A stretch of DNA of 64,000 nucleotides from the NCBI RefSeq assembly GCF_003206495.1, contig NZ_NKUF01000002.1, positions 161,417 through 225,416 of the forward strand, written 5' to 3'. Shown piece by piece: positions 37,222-47,951 of the stretch; within the stretch, counting starts at the first letter, position 1; each line of letters begins with the position of its first letter. A model generated the notes under the pieces. It was given only the letters and a program-made list of their open reading frames with translations, did no database searches and was not told the origin of the DNA. Source of the DNA: Gluconacetobacter entanii. GTDB taxonomy: Bacteria; Pseudomonadota; Alphaproteobacteria; Acetobacterales; Acetobacteraceae. The translations under genes were made by a program, and so were the position numbers.

Positions 37222-39438
37222 ATGACGATGTCTCGTAAACTGGTGTTGCTGTCCGCGGTGGCGCTTGGCGGTCTGGTGGCGCTGTCTCCCGGCGCGCAGG
37301 CGCGGCACGGGCATGACGCCCCGGCCACGGCCGATACCCGTGCGCGCGACCTGCTGTCCCGCATGACGCTGCAGGACAAGCTGTCGATGGTTTTCACCAT
37401 TGATGGGGGCGGCACGATGGGCAATGCCCCGATCCCGCCCGGTGGGCTGGGCTCGGCCGCCTACCTGAAGACCCCGGCGGGCCTGCCGCCGCTGCAGATC
37501 GGTGACGCCGGCCTCGGCCTGCGCAATCCCTCGCACGTACGTCCGCACGGGCAGGCGGTCGGGCTGCCCTCCGGCCTTGCCACCGCGAGTACGTGGGATC
37601 CGGACATGGCCCGGCAGGGGGGGGCGATGATCGGCAGCGAGGCCTGGCGGCAGGGCCTCAATGTCCTGCTGGGCGGCGGCGCGGACCTGACGCGCGACCC
37701 GCGCGGGGGGCGTAATTTCGAATATGCTGGCGAGGACCCGCTGCTGACGGGGCGTGTGGTCGGGGCGACCATCGCGGGCATCCAGTCGCAGCATGTGATT
37801 TCCACGCTGAAGCATTTCGCGATGAACGACCTCGAGACCTCGCGCATGACCATGAGCGCGGACATCGACAATGCGGCGATGCGTGAAAGCGACCTGCTCG
37901 GCTTCGAGATCGCGCTGGAGGTCGGGCATCCCGGTTCGGTCATGTGTTCGTACAATCGCGTCAACGATGTCTATGCCTGCGAAAACCCGTACCTGCTGAC
38001 GAAGGTGCTCAAGCAGGACTGGAAATATCCCGGCTTCGTCATGTCCGACTGGGGGGCGACCCATTCCTCCGCGCGCTCCGCACTGGCGGGACTGGACCAG
38101 GAATCGTCGGGTGACGATGCCGACGCGCGTCCCTATTTCCGCGAGATCCTGGCGCGTGACGTCAAGGAGGGCCGCGTTCCCGCCAGCCGCGTGGACGACA
38201 TGGCGCAGCGCATCATCCGCAGCATGTATGACGTGGGGATGGTGGACCATCCGCCGGTCATGCAGCCACTTGACGTCGTGACCGATACGCTCGCCGCCCA
38301 GAGGGACGAGGAAGAAGGCGCGGTCCTGCTGAAGAACAGTGGAAACCTGCTGCCGCTGTCGCCCACCGCGCGGGTGGCCGTGATTGGCGGGCATGCCGAT
38401 GTGGGCGTGATCTCTGGCGGGGGGTCCAGCCAGGTCGATCCGATCGGTGCGCCCGCGATCGGCGTGGTCAAGGGACCGGGCAAGAAGGAATGGCCGGGCG
38501 ATCCCGTCTATTTCCCGTCCGCGCCCTATCGCATGATGCAGGCCGAAGCCCCGTCCGCGCGCCTGACCTATACCTCCGGCACGGACATCGCCCGTGCGGT
38601 GGATGCGGCGCGCAGGGCGGATGTGGCGGTCGTGTTCGTGACGCAGTTTTCCTATGAAGGCATGGACACCAGCAACGCCATGACGCTGGACGGCAACCAG
38701 GATGCGCTGGTGGCTGCGGTCGCGCGCGCCAATCCGCGCACGGTGGTGGTGATGGAAACGGGCAACCCCGTCATGATGCCGTGGCTGGACAGTGTCGGCG
38801 CGGTGATGGAGGCATGGTATCCCGGTTCGGGCGGTGGCGCGGCGATCGCCCGCCTGCTGTATGGCAAGGTCGCCCCGGCCGGCCACCTGCCGATGACATT
38901 CCCCGCATCGCCCGCGCAACTGGCCCATCCCGACATCGCGGGTGTGACGGCCACCAACGTGTTCGAGATGCAGTTCCATACCGATCAGGAACTGGTTTAT
39001 GACGAAGGCAGCGAGGTCGGCTATCGCTGGTTCGACCGGACGCACGCAAAACCGCTGTTTCCGTTCGGCTATGGCCTGACCTATACCAGCTTCGTCCATG
39101 ACGGCCTGCGGGTCCGGCACCATGGGGATGATGTCATCGCCACCTTTACGGTGCGCAATACCGGCACGCGGCCGGGCGTGGATGTGCCGCAGGTCTATGT
39201 CCGCCTGCCCGATGGCGGGGGACGGCGTCTGGCGGGATGGCAGCACGTGACGCTGGCACCGGGCGAAAGCCGCGAACTGTCGGTCACGCTGGAGCCACGC
39301 GTGCTGGCGCATTTCGATGAGAAGCATGACCGCTGGAGCATGCCGTCAGGCACATACCGCGTCTGGCTGGGATCGTCCGCCACGGATGAGTCGCAGCAGG
39401 CCACGATCCACCTCGGCGGCCGGAAAATGGCGCCCTGA
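37222..39438 (+). CDS. bglxA: Periplasmic/secreted beta-glucosidase BglxA (GH3)
   Basis: 738 aa from ATG 37222, downstream of GGGGAGG; ATG 37228 is also possible. Signal peptide MTMSRKLVLLSAVALGGLVA with likely cleavage near AQA-RH. GH3 N-terminal barrel with the nucleophile Asp in GFVMSDWGATHS (near residue 276), GH3 C-terminal domain (EEGAVLLKNSGNLLPL), and a fibronectin III-like end (VRNTGTRPGVDVPQVYV). It hydrolyses cello-oligosaccharides and lies downstream of the cellulose operon in Komagataeibacter. It is not essential for cellulose synthesis but affects it. Followed 2 bp later by the next gene, suggesting co-transcription. Confidence 0.93.
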   Translation: MTMSRKLVLLSAVALGGLVALSPGAQARHGHDAPATADTRARDLLSRMTLQDKLSMVFTIDGGGTMGNAPIPPGGLGSAAYLKTPAGLPPLQIGDAGLGLRNPSHVRPHGQAVGLPSGLATASTWDPDMARQGGAMIGSEAWRQGLNVLLGGGADLTRDPRGGRNFEYAGEDPLLTGRVVGATIAGIQSQHVISTLKHFAMNDLETSRMTMSADIDNAAMRESDLLGFEIALEVGHPGSVMCSYNRVNDVYACENPYLLTKVLKQDWKYPGFVMSDWGATHSSARSALAGLDQESSGDDADARPYFREILARDVKEGRVPASRVDDMAQRIIRSMYDVGMVDHPPVMQPLDVVTDTLAAQRDEEEGAVLLKNSGNLLPLSPTARVAVIGGHADVGVISGGGSSQVDPIGAPAIGVVKGPGKKEWPGDPVYFPSAPYRMMQAEAPSARLTYTSGTDIARAVDAARRADVAVVFVTQFSYEGMDTSNAMTLDGNQDALVAAVARANPRTVVVMETGNPVMMPWLDSVGAVMEAWYPGSGGGAAIARLLYGKVAPAGHLPMTFPASPAQLAHPDIAGVTATNVFEMQFHTDQELVYDEGSEVGYRWFDRTHAKPLFPFGYGLTYTSFVHDGLRVRHHGDDVIATFTVRNTGTRPGVDVPQVYVRLPDGGGRRLAGWQHVTLAPGESRELSVTLEPRVLAHFDEKHDRWSMPSGTYRVWLGSSATDESQQATIHLGGRKMAP

Positions 39439-39440
39439 GC

Positions 39441-40169
39441 ATGAGGGGCGCGCGCATGGGGCGGGGGACCGCATGGAAACCTGACGGGCATCGTGGTGGC
39501 CCGCCCCGTTCACGCCTGTTGGCCATCGTGCTGGGCGCGGCATTGCTGTTCGGAGGGGGAGGGACGGCCATGGCCGCGGACTGGCCCGATACGCCCATGG
39601 CGCGGATGCGGATGCAGGCCGAAATCCGCACGTTGCAGGTCGCCCTGCTGACGCAGCCAAGTGCGACCGTCACGCTGGAGGACTGGTGCGCCCGTCACGC
39701 CATGGCCACGCCCGCGCGGGTGCTGGCGCGGCGCCTGCCCGAAACACGGATGGCCATCCCGGCGCAGGTGCGCGCGGACCTTGGCGTGGGGGCGGATGAA
39801 CCCGTGCGCCATCGCCGCGTGGCCCTGTCGTGCGGGTCGCATGTCCTGTCGCTTGCCGATAACTGGTATGTGCCCGCGCGCCTGACGCCTGCGATGAATG
39901 CGCGTCTGGAGCAGACGGACGTGCCGTTCGGCCATGTCGTCGCGGATCTGGGGTTTACCCGGCGCACGCTGGATTCGACCCTTTTGTGGTCGCCGCTGCC
40001 CGCAGGGTGGGAGGCACAGGCGCTGCCGCCCGCATCATCGGGCGCGATCGTGGTCCCGGGCGAGATCCTGCGCAACCGTGCGGTCCTGTCGCGCCATGAT
40101 GGCGTGGCGTTCAGCGAGGTGGTGGAGACCTATACCGGCGCGATACTGGAATTCACGCCGCCAGCGTGA
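39441..40169 (+). CDS. Exported protein with a UbiC/chorismate-lyase-like fold
   Basis: 242 aa, starting 2 bp after bglxA. A long n-region with arginines precedes a hydrophobic signal (LLAIVLGAALLFGGGGTAMA) and a cleavage site near AMA-ADW. The body has RHRRVALSCGSHVLSLADNW, LTPAMNARLEQTDVPFGHVV and LRNRAVLSRHDGVAFSEVVE. The 'R.V.L..G..V...A..WYVP..LT' strand and the LG/PFG turn resemble the UbiC/UTRA fold of chorismate pyruvate-lyase, but export argues against a role in ubiquinone synthesis. The exact function is unknown. The tight spacing suggests co-expression with bglxA. Confidence 0.6.
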   Translation: MRGARMGRGTAWKPDGHRGGPPRSRLLAIVLGAALLFGGGGTAMAADWPDTPMARMRMQAEIRTLQVALLTQPSATVTLEDWCARHAMATPARVLARRLPETRMAIPAQVRADLGVGADEPVRHRRVALSCGSHVLSLADNWYVPARLTPAMNARLEQTDVPFGHVVADLGFTRRTLDSTLLWSPLPAGWEAQALPPASSGAIVVPGEILRNRAVLSRHDGVAFSEVVETYTGAILEFTPPA

Positions 40170-40179
40170 AGATGCGGCA

Positions 40180-40232
40180 AAGTCATGGTTCCCAGGGGCA
40201 ATGCCCTTTGGCGGGTTTCAGGGCGAGGCCCC
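40180..40232 (-). repeat. Inverted half-copy of the ~118-bp multi-hairpin repeat
   Basis: On the minus strand this reads GGGGCCTCGCCC, TGAAACCCGCC, AAAGGGCATTGCCCCT and GGGAACCATGACTT. That follows, with changes, the first half of the repeat units at 57968 and 58102. The second half (GGGAGCGCGCTCCC and CCGGG hairpins) is missing. It lies between the exported protein gene and the DUF985 gene. Confidence 0.65.
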
Positions 40233-40368
40233 GAGCAACATCCCCGACACCCACAATCCACCATGAAGGCGCGCCCCGGGCACGATGGGGGTGCGTTGCC
40301 TTGCCGCCCGCCGCCTGCTCGGGCACGGTTGCGCATCGTTTTCCCATTCAGGCAGAGGAGGTGTTCCC

Positions 40369-40863
40369 ATGACCGAAACTCCCCCCACGCACGGCACGGC
40401 GCTGGACCTGCGCGACCCGGGACTGGATGCCGCGCGGGTCCGTGCCGCCCTGTCGCTGGCCCCGCACCCGGAGGGCGGCAGCTATCGCGAGGTCTGGCGT
40501 GAGGCGCGTGCCGATGGCGGGCGTGGCAGCGTCAGCACGATCGAATTCCTCCTTGCCGAGGGGGAGCGCTCGCACTGGCACCGTGTCGATGCGGCGGAAA
40601 TCTGGTGCTGGCAGGCGGGCGGCCCGCTGCGCCTGCGCATCGCGGCCGGGGGGCAGGCCGAACAGGTCATCACCCTTGGCCCGCGCCCTGATGCGGGGGA
40701 GGTGTTGCAGGCCGTGGTCCCCGCAGGCGCATGGCAGGCGGCCGAAAGCATGGGGAGATGGTCCCTGGTGGCGTGCATCGTCGCACCCGCCTTCCTGTTC
40801 GAACGCTTTGAACTCGCCCCGCCAGGCTGGTCCCCCGCAGGGACGCAGGCAGGACACTCGTGA
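40369..40863 (+). CDS. DUF985 cupin-fold protein
   Basis: 164 aa from ATG 40369, with GGAGG just upstream; the frame is open further back but without a ribosome site. PHPEGGSYREVWRE, STIEFLLAEGERSHWHRVDA and EIWCWQAGGPLRLRI are the DUF985 signature, a small cupin-fold family. The HWHRVDAAEIW segment carries the cupin metal-type residues. Function is not established; some members are thought to act on sugars. Its TGA overlaps the ATG of the NUDIX gene (ATGA), so the two are coupled. Confidence 0.85.
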   Translation: MTETPPTHGTALDLRDPGLDAARVRAALSLAPHPEGGSYREVWREARADGGRGSVSTIEFLLAEGERSHWHRVDAAEIWCWQAGGPLRLRIAAGGQAEQVITLGPRPDAGEVLQAVVPAGAWQAAESMGRWSLVACIVAPAFLFERFELAPPGWSPAGTQAGHS

Positions 40864-41513
40864 TGAAGGATGTGATGATGACGGATGAACCGCAATGGCT
40901 GGTCCTGGCCCGTGAACTCCAGGCCATCGCGCAGAGCGGCCTTGCCTATGCCGATGGCAGCCCCTTCGACCGGGAGCGTTACGAGGCGGTGCGTGACATC
41001 GCATCGAAGATGATGGCGATGGGCAGCGATGAACCCGCGCCCCGGATCGCGGACCTGTTCGCGGGGCAGCGCGGTTACGCCACGCCGAAGGCCACAGTGC
41101 GCGGCGCGGTGTTCGATGCGCAGGGGCGCATCCTGCTGGTGCGCGAGGTGCTGGACCACGGGCGCTGGACCCTGCCGGGGGGATGGGCGGACGTGAACCT
41201 GTCCACGGTGGAAAACACCATCAAGGAAGTGCGGGAGGAAAGCGGCTATATCGTGCGTGTCACGCGCCTGGCCGCGGTATGGGACCGCGCGCGGCAGGCG
41301 CATCCGCCGGGGCCGTTTTCCTGTTACACGCTGTGTTTCATATGTGAACTGCTTGGTGGCACGCCCACGACTAGCACGGAGACATCGGAAATCGGCTGGT
41401 TCGCGCGCGATGCGATCCCCGAGGACCTGTCGCTTGGCCGCGTGCTGCATGCGCAGATCGACGCGATGTTCGATTACGCCGCCAATCCGGCCCTGCCGAC
41501 ATGGTGCGACTGA
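40863..41513 (+). CDS. NUDIX hydrolase with NUDIX N-terminal helical domain
   Basis: 216 aa from ATG 40863, overlapping the DUF985 stop; ATG at 40875 or 40878, after AAGGA, may be the true start. Residues ~10-60 form the helical N-terminal domain of one NUDIX subgroup (WLVLARELQAIAQSGLAYA). The NUDIX box begins GGWADVNLSTVENTIKEVREESGY shortened here to its ends: the catalytic REEXG-type EE pair is present (EVREESG), but the first conserved Glu is Leu and the conserved Arg is Lys. Likely hydrolyses a nucleoside diphosphate linked to X; substrate unknown. Confidence 0.82.
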   Translation: MKDVMMTDEPQWLVLARELQAIAQSGLAYADGSPFDRERYEAVRDIASKMMAMGSDEPAPRIADLFAGQRGYATPKATVRGAVFDAQGRILLVREVLDHGRWTLPGGWADVNLSTVENTIKEVREESGYIVRVTRLAAVWDRARQAHPPGPFSCYTLCFICELLGGTPTTSTETSEIGWFARDAIPEDLSLGRVLHAQIDAMFDYAANPALPTWCD

Positions 41514-41541
41514 ACGCACGTAACACAACGCACGTAACACA
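41514..41541 (+). repeat. Tandem 14-bp direct repeat upstream of htpG
   Basis: ACGCACGTAACACA occurs twice head to tail (41514-41527 and 41528-41541), starting right at the NUDIX stop and about 100 bp before htpG. It could be a pair of regulator sites in phase (14-bp period) or a replication-slippage duplication. Confidence 0.6.
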
Positions 41542-41567
41542 CTGTGTCATGGAGCGGACATAGCCCA

Positions 41568-41595
41568 TTGAAATCGGGCGCAAACATTTCCATAT
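41568..41595 (+). promoter_or_regulatory. Candidate heat-shock (sigma-32) promoter of htpG
   Basis: TTGAAA (41568-41573) and TTCCATAT (41588-41595), spaced 14 bp, resemble the sigma-32 pattern (CTTGAA and CCCCATNT). It lies about 50 bp before the htpG ATG, consistent with the heat-shock nature of HtpG and with rpoH in the same window. Confidence 0.45.
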
Positions 41596-41646
41596 CCAAT
41601 CACAAGATATTTCGGCCGTTACTGAAGCTGGAGAACAGGTAAGAAG

Positions 41647-43518
41647 ATGACAGAACAGACAGCCGCGCCCGCCGCAGCAGGCGGCGAACAGCATGAATTC
41701 AGCGCCGAGGTCGGGCGGCTTCTCGACCTTGTGGTGCATGCGCTTTATTCCGAACGGGAAATCTTCCTGCGCGAACTCGTCGCCAATGCCGCCGACGCCA
41801 CCGACAAGCGCCGGTTCGAGGCCCTGACCGACGGTGCGCGCGCCCTGCCGGATGACGCGAAAATCCGCATCAATCCCGACAAGGATGCGCGCCTGCTGAC
41901 CATCAGCGATGATGGCGCGGGCATGAGCAAGGAAGAACTGGCCCGCAACCTCGGCACCATCGCGCGTTCGGGCACCCGTGCGTTCGGAGAGGAACTGCAG
42001 AAGGCCAAGCCGGAAGAAAAGCCGAGCCTGATCGGGCAGTTCGGCGTCGGTTTCTATGCCGCGTTCATGGTGGCGGACCGCGTGGACGTGATCTCGCGCC
42101 GCGCCGGCAGCGACGAAGCCTGGTGCTGGTCATCGACCGGCAAGGGCAACTACACCATTTCCCCCGCCACGCGGGAAAAGGCGGGCACGGACATCATCCT
42201 GCACATCAAGGAAGATGCCGACGATTTCCTTGATTCGTTTCAGCTTGAGACGATCGTGCGCAAGTGGGCGGACCATATCTCGTGGCCCATCAGCATCGTC
42301 AAGGATGGCGAGGAAAGCACCGCCAACAAGGGCACGGCCCTGTGGCGCAAGGGCCGTGGCGAGATTGACGAGGAACAGCTTAACGAGTTCTACCGTCACG
42401 TCAGCCACAACTTCGACACGCCATGGGCGACCCTGCACTGGCATGCCGAAGGCACGCTGGAATTCTCCGCCCTGCTGTTCATCCCGGGCAGCAAGCCGTT
42501 CGAATTCGGCGAACCCGTGCGTGAAAGCCAGATCCGCCTGCATGTGCGGCGCATGTTCATCACCGACGAGGCCGGGCTGCTGCCGCCATGGCTGCGCTTC
42601 GTGACCGGCGTCGTCGATACGGAGGACCTGCCGCTCAACGTCTCGCGTGAGATGCTGCAGGCGACCCCGGTGCTGGCGCGCATCCGCAAGGCCGTGACCA
42701 ACCGCGTGATCTCCGAACTCAAGACCCGTTCCAAGGACGAGGCGGATTTCGAGAAGTTCTGGGACAATTTCGGCCCGACCTTCAAGGAAGGCATCTGTGA
42801 CGACGCCGAACACCGCACCGAACTTGCGACCATCGCGCGCTTCCGTTCCAGCACGCAGGACGGCTGGACCACGCTCGATGCGTATCTGGAACGCAAGAAG
42901 CCGGAGCAGGAGGCGATCTACTACCTGACGGGGGATCGCACGGAAATGCTGCCGTCCTCGCCGCAGCTCGAAGGGTTCCGCGCGCGCGGGATCGAGGTGC
43001 TGCTGCTGTCGGATGCGGTGGATTCCTTCTGGCCCGACCGTCTTGGCGTCTACAAGGACACGCCGCTGCGCAACATCAGCCAGTTCCACGCCGACCTTGA
43101 GAAGTTCGGTGCGCCGGAAGAAACGGCGGAGGAAAAGAGCGACCTTGAATCCGTCCTCCCCGCGCTGAAGGAAGCGCTGGGCGATGCGGTGTCGGACGTG
43201 AAGGCGACGAATCGCCTGGTGGACAGCGCGGTCGTGCTGGGTGCGGCCGAAAACGGCCCCGACCTGCAGATGATCCGCCTGATGCGGCGCAGCTGGCAGG
43301 ACGTGCCCAATACCGCGCCGGTCCTGCAGGTCAATCCGCGCCATGTGCTGATCCATGAACTCGCGCAGCGCGTGAAGGCCGGGGAGTCGATCACCGACCT
43401 CGCCCTGATCCTGATGGACATGGCCCGCATCCAGGATGGCGAAAGCCCGAAGGATCCGACCGGCTTTGCCCAGCGCCTGACGACGCTGCTGTCGAAGGTG
43501 GCCGTCAAGGCGGACTGA
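41647..43518 (+). CDS. htpG: Molecular chaperone HtpG (Hsp90)
   Basis: 623 aa, full length. The GHKL ATPase domain has [33 protein letters not shown] and [17 protein letters not shown]. The middle domain includes [16 protein letters not shown] and the C-terminal dimerisation domain ends with [15 protein letters not shown]. HtpG is an ATP-dependent chaperone for stressed proteins. A sigma-32-like promoter precedes it and a strong terminator follows. Confidence 0.97.
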   Translation: MTEQTAAPAAAGGEQHEFSAEVGRLLDLVVHALYSEREIFLRELVANAADATDKRRFEALTDGARALPDDAKIRINPDKDARLLTISDDGAGMSKEELARNLGTIARSGTRAFGEELQKAKPEEKPSLIGQFGVGFYAAFMVADRVDVISRRAGSDEAWCWSSTGKGNYTISPATREKAGTDIILHIKEDADDFLDSFQLETIVRKWADHISWPISIVKDGEESTANKGTALWRKGRGEIDEEQLNEFYRHVSHNFDTPWATLHWHAEGTLEFSALLFIPGSKPFEFGEPVRESQIRLHVRRMFITDEAGLLPPWLRFVTGVVDTEDLPLNVSREMLQATPVLARIRKAVTNRVISELKTRSKDEADFEKFWDNFGPTFKEGICDDAEHRTELATIARFRSSTQDGWTTLDAYLERKKPEQEAIYYLTGDRTEMLPSSPQLEGFRARGIEVLLLSDAVDSFWPDRLGVYKDTPLRNISQFHADLEKFGAPEETAEEKSDLESVLPALKEALGDAVSDVKATNRLVDSAVVLGAAENGPDLQMIRLMRRSWQDVPNTAPVLQVNPRHVLIHELAQRVKAGESITDLALILMDMARIQDGESPKDPTGFAQRLTTLLSKVAVKAD

Positions 43519-43544
43519 CGCGGCCTTTGCGGTCCGTCGTTGCG

Positions 43545-43584
43545 ATATCCCGTCATGCCGCCGTGCATGGCGGGATATTTTTTT
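43545..43584 (+). terminator. Rho-independent terminator of htpG
   Basis: 14-bp stem ATATCCCGTCATGC with GCATGGCGGGATAT (one wobble) around a 6-nt loop, followed by TTTTTT (43579-43584), 26 bp past the htpG stop. A textbook intrinsic terminator. Confidence 0.9.
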
Positions 43585-43618
43585 GTCCCGCAGGTTTGCG
43601 ATGATATATTGATGGAAC

Positions 43619-43698
43619 AGAAGTTCCCGGCTGCCGCCGTTTTTCAAAAAGGCGGTGTCTCCTGAAGCTTTTTGAAAAAAGCTTCGGCAAAAACTTCT
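43619..43698. repeat. ~80-bp double-hairpin repeat, copy 5 (htpG-mtnA gap)
   Basis: Outer arms AGAAGTT (from 43619) and AACTTCT (to 43698). Inner hairpins are GCCGCCGTTTTT/AAAAAGGCGG and GAAGCTTTTT/AAAAAAGCTTC. The GCCGCC hairpin is first. The outer pairing is partly decayed (TTCCCGG against CAAAAAC). With the htpG terminator it accounts for the 357-bp gap before mtnA. Confidence 0.75.
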
Positions 43699-43875
43699 TC
43701 ATTATTTGTACGATGCCGGGTGGGCGGTATCATGGTAATCCGGGCACGGGTGTGGCGATCATGTGCGATCATGGCCGGCTGGTATGATCGGGACTTGAAT
43801 ACATGTCGCGTGGATGCTTCCTTGCACGCCCCTGAAGAATGGTAAGTTCCTGATTTTGACAACGGCAAACGACGC

Positions 43876-44976
<1,101 letters not shown>

Positions 44977-45116
44977 ATGAAAAAAAGCGTCCGTGCGGCG
45001 TTACACGGGTGTCCGAACTTGACAGCGCGGGGCCAGATTGGCTTTGTCGCGCCTGCGGGAACGGACGGCTGTGACGGTCGCCCGGAACCCTGAAACAGGT
45101 TGGACAGGACGAGATC

Positions 45117-46934
45117 ATGCATCCCTATCGTACCCATAGCTGTGCGGCCCTGCGGGCCAGCGACGCCGGGCAGACGGCCCGCCTTTCCGGATGGGTACAC
45201 AGCAAGCGGGACCACGGCGGCCTGCTGTTCATTGATCTGCGTGACCATTTCGGCCTGACCCAGATCGTGATCCCGGCAGGTTCCCCCGTGCTGGAACTGG
45301 CGGAAAAGATCCGCGTCGAAAGCGTCCTGACCGTGACGGGTGAGGTCGTGCTGCGTGACGCCGCGACGAAGAACCCGAACCTGCCGACCGGCGACATTGA
45401 GGTCCGGGCACAGCAGATCGACGTGCAGTCCGCCGCCGACGTGCTGCCGTTCCAGGTCGCGGGGAACGAGAACTACCCCGAGGACCTGCGCCTGACCTAC
45501 CGCTATATCGACCTGCGGCGCGAGAAGGTGCATCGCAACATCATGCTGCGTGCGCAGGTGATCGCAAGCCTGCGGCGGCGGATGACGGACCTTGGCTTCG
45601 TCGAATTCCAGACGCCGATCCTGACGGCGTCCTCGCCGGAGGGCGCGCGCGACTTCCTCGTGCCCGCGCGGATGCATCCGGGCAAGTTCTATGCCCTGCC
45701 GCAGGCCCCGCAGCAATTCAAGCAACTGGCGATGGTCGCGGGCTTCGACCGCTATTTCCAGATCGCGCCGTGCTTCCGCGACGAGGCCGCGCGTGCCGAC
45801 CGTTCGCCGGGCGAGTTCTACCAGCTTGACTTCGAAATGGCGTTCGCGACGCAGGAAGACGTGTTCGCGACGCTGGAGCCTGTGATGGAAGGGGTGTTCC
45901 GCGAATTCGGCGGTGGCCGCACCGTCAGCAAGGCCCCGTTCGAGCGCATTCCCTATGCCACCGCCATGGAAGTCTATGGCAGTGACAAGCCCGACCTGCG
46001 CAACCCGCTGAAGATTTCCGACGTCACGGAGTCCTTTGCGGACTCCGGGTTCGGCCTGTTCGCGCGCATCGTCGCCGATGGCGGGCAGGTGCGCGCCATC
46101 CCCGCGCCGGGGGCAGGGGACAAGCCGCGCGCGTTCTTTGACAAGCTCAATGCCTGGGCGCGTGAAGCCGGTGCCGGTGGCCTTGGTTACATCATCTTCG
46201 CCGAAGATGGCGGCAAGGGACCGATCGCCAAGAACCTGGAGCCCGAACGTGTCGCCGCCATCCGTGACAAGACGGGCCTGAAGGCAGGCGATGCGGTCTT
46301 CTTCGCGGCGGGCAAGGGCGATGAGGTCGCCAAGTTCTCCGGCCTTGTGCGCACCCGCGTTGCGACCGAGCTTGACCTGATCGAGGAAAATTCATTCCGC
46401 TTCTGCTGGATCACGGATTTCCCGATGTTCGAGCGTAACGAGGACACGGGGCAGATCGACTTCTCCCACAACCCGTTCTCCATGCCGCAGGGGGGCATGG
46501 AAGCGCTGGAGAAGCAGGACCCGCTGACGATCAAGGCCTACCAGTACGATATCGTGTGCAACGGCATCGAACTGTCGTCGGGCGCGATCCGCAACCACCG
46601 TCCCGACGTGATGATCCGCGCGTTCGAGATCGCGGGCTATCCCGAAAGCGAGGTCGAGGCCCGCTTTGGCGGCATGCTCAACGCCTTCCGCTATGGCGCG
46701 CCGCCGCATGGCGGGTCCGCGCCGGGCGTGGACCGTATCGTCATGCTGCTGGCCGATGAACCCAACATCCGCGAGGTCATCCTCTTCCCGCTCAACCAGC
46801 AGGGCGAGGACCTGATGATGGGCGCGCCCGCCCCGGTGGAGGCCGCGCGCCTGAAGGAACTGTCGCTGGCGCTCGACCTGCCCAAGCCGAAGCCCGCGGT
46901 CGTGAAGACTGCCGCCACCGCGAAGAAAGACTGA
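45117..46934 (+). CDS. aspS: Aspartyl-tRNA synthetase
   Basis: 605 aa. An N-terminal OB-fold anticodon domain ([20 protein letters not shown]), class II motif 2 [20 protein letters not shown], a bacterial insertion (GAD) domain (about 310-420), and motif 3 [14 protein letters not shown]. Charges tRNA-Asp; many alphaproteobacterial forms also charge tRNA-Asn, which the sequence alone does not settle. A Lys/Ala/Pro-rich tail ends the protein. The eipB-like gene follows after 6 bp. Confidence 0.96.
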   Translation: MHPYRTHSCAALRASDAGQTARLSGWVHSKRDHGGLLFIDLRDHFGLTQIVIPAGSPVLELAEKIRVESVLTVTGEVVLRDAATKNPNLPTGDIEVRAQQIDVQSAADVLPFQVAGNENYPEDLRLTYRYIDLRREKVHRNIMLRAQVIASLRRRMTDLGFVEFQTPILTASSPEGARDFLVPARMHPGKFYALPQAPQQFKQLAMVAGFDRYFQIAPCFRDEAARADRSPGEFYQLDFEMAFATQEDVFATLEPVMEGVFREFGGGRTVSKAPFERIPYATAMEVYGSDKPDLRNPLKISDVTESFADSGFGLFARIVADGGQVRAIPAPGAGDKPRAFFDKLNAWAREAGAGGLGYIIFAEDGGKGPIAKNLEPERVAAIRDKTGLKAGDAVFFAAGKGDEVAKFSGLVRTRVATELDLIEENSFRFCWITDFPMFERNEDTGQIDFSHNPFSMPQGGMEALEKQDPLTIKAYQYDIVCNGIELSSGAIRNHRPDVMIRAFEIAGYPESEVEARFGGMLNAFRYGAPPHGGSAPGVDRIVMLLADEPNIREVILFPLNQQGEDLMMGAPAPVEAARLKELSLALDLPKPKPAVVKTAATAKKD

Positions 46935-46940
46935 GCCCTC

Positions 46941-47795
46941 ATGCGTCCCGCCATCCGTGCCTGCGTCATGAACGCGCCACGCTGGCGGGGGCTGTGCATG
47001 GGCGCCGTCCTGCTGGCCATGGGGACGCCTGTGGCCCGGGCGGAGGCCCCGACGCCGCTTGCGCCGCATCGCGCGGTGTATGACCTGACGCTGGAATCCG
47101 TCAGTGGCGGGCAGATCGTCTCCGCCAGTGGCAGCATGACCTATGTGCTGTCCGATGCGTGTTCCGCATGGTCCACGCAGCAGGAACTCAACCTCCAGAC
47201 CGCTACCCGCAGTGGCGCGCAGACGGAAATCCGCACCGATTACGCCGTGCTGGAGGACAAGGACGGCGGTCACATGGTCTTTCGCACCCACCAGTACGGC
47301 AGTGGCGTGACGGAGCAGAAGATCAGCGGGGAGGCGACGATGGCCGCCACCGGCGGGCAGGTGCATTATACCCAGCCCGGCGTGAGCGTTGTCCCACTGG
47401 CGGCGGGCACGCTGTTTCCCGTGGCGCATACGCGTGCGATCATCGCCGCCGGTCGCGCGGGACAGGCTACGATCGAACCCGCCCTGTTCGATGGCACGAC
47501 CGAAAAGGGGGCGATCGACACCTTCATCGTCCTGATGGGATGGAAGCCCTCGCCCACACAGACGGACATCCCCGCGCTGGTACATCTGGGGTCGGTCGGG
47601 ACGCATGTGGCCTATTACGACCATGCGACGCATGACATGCCGCCGGATTTCGATATCGGCATGCGGTATTTTGAAAATGGCGTGTCCGATCGGCTAGACA
47701 TGAATTTCGGGGAATTCCGCATGCGCGGCACGCTGCGCACCTTTACCCCGCTGCCCGCACCGCGTCATTGCTCGGTCATGGTGAAACCCCACTGA
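46941..47795 (+). CDS. EipB-like periplasmic envelope-integrity protein (DUF1849)
   Basis: 284 aa with a signal peptide (LCMGAVLLAMGTPVARAEA) and start at 46941, 6 bp after aspS; an ATG at 46968 is also possible. The mature protein opens LAPHRAVYDLTLESVSGGQI, the DUF1849/EipB signature, and carries GWKPSPTQTDIPALVHLG. Two cysteines, SDACSAW and RHCSV, match the conserved disulfide of EipB. In Brucella EipB is a beta-spiral periplasmic protein needed for cell-envelope integrity. Probably co-transcribed with aspS. Confidence 0.82.
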   Translation: MRPAIRACVMNAPRWRGLCMGAVLLAMGTPVARAEAPTPLAPHRAVYDLTLESVSGGQIVSASGSMTYVLSDACSAWSTQQELNLQTATRSGAQTEIRTDYAVLEDKDGGHMVFRTHQYGSGVTEQKISGEATMAATGGQVHYTQPGVSVVPLAAGTLFPVAHTRAIIAAGRAGQATIEPALFDGTTEKGAIDTFIVLMGWKPSPTQTDIPALVHLGSVGTHVAYYDHATHDMPPDFDIGMRYFENGVSDRLDMNFGEFRMRGTLRTFTPLPAPRHCSVMVKPH

Positions 47796-47806
47796 CGGGC
47801 ATGACC

Positions 47807-47924
47807 GGGGGCTTTTCCCCCGCACCCCTACCAAAGGGTATTACCCTTTGAAAACCATGACTTCATAAACGAATCAGGGTGCAGGGATCGCGATCCCTGC
47901 CGGGTCCGGGCAGAGCCCGGATGT
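47807..47924. repeat. ~118-bp multi-hairpin repeat, unit 1 of tandem pair A
   Basis: Contains in order GGGGGCTTTTCCCCC, CAAAGGGTATTACCCTTTG, a conserved ACCATGACTTCATAAACGAA linker, CAGGGATCGCGATCCCTG, and CCGGGTCCGGGCAGAGCCCGG-like arms: four self-complementary segments in a row. Lies between convergent eipB-like and xthA genes. Confidence 0.85.
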
Positions 47925-47951
47925 GCCATACGCCAATGACCTCGCACGCTC

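Noticed and set aside
43585..43875. SAM-type riboswitch before mtnA
   Set aside because: The gap is explained by the htpG terminator and a double-hairpin repeat. No SAM-I or SAM-II core was recognised.
45019..45048. Sigma-70 promoter before aspS (TTGACA)
   Set aside because: The -35 is perfect but the best -10 at 17-18 bp matches only two of six bases, so it is not listed.
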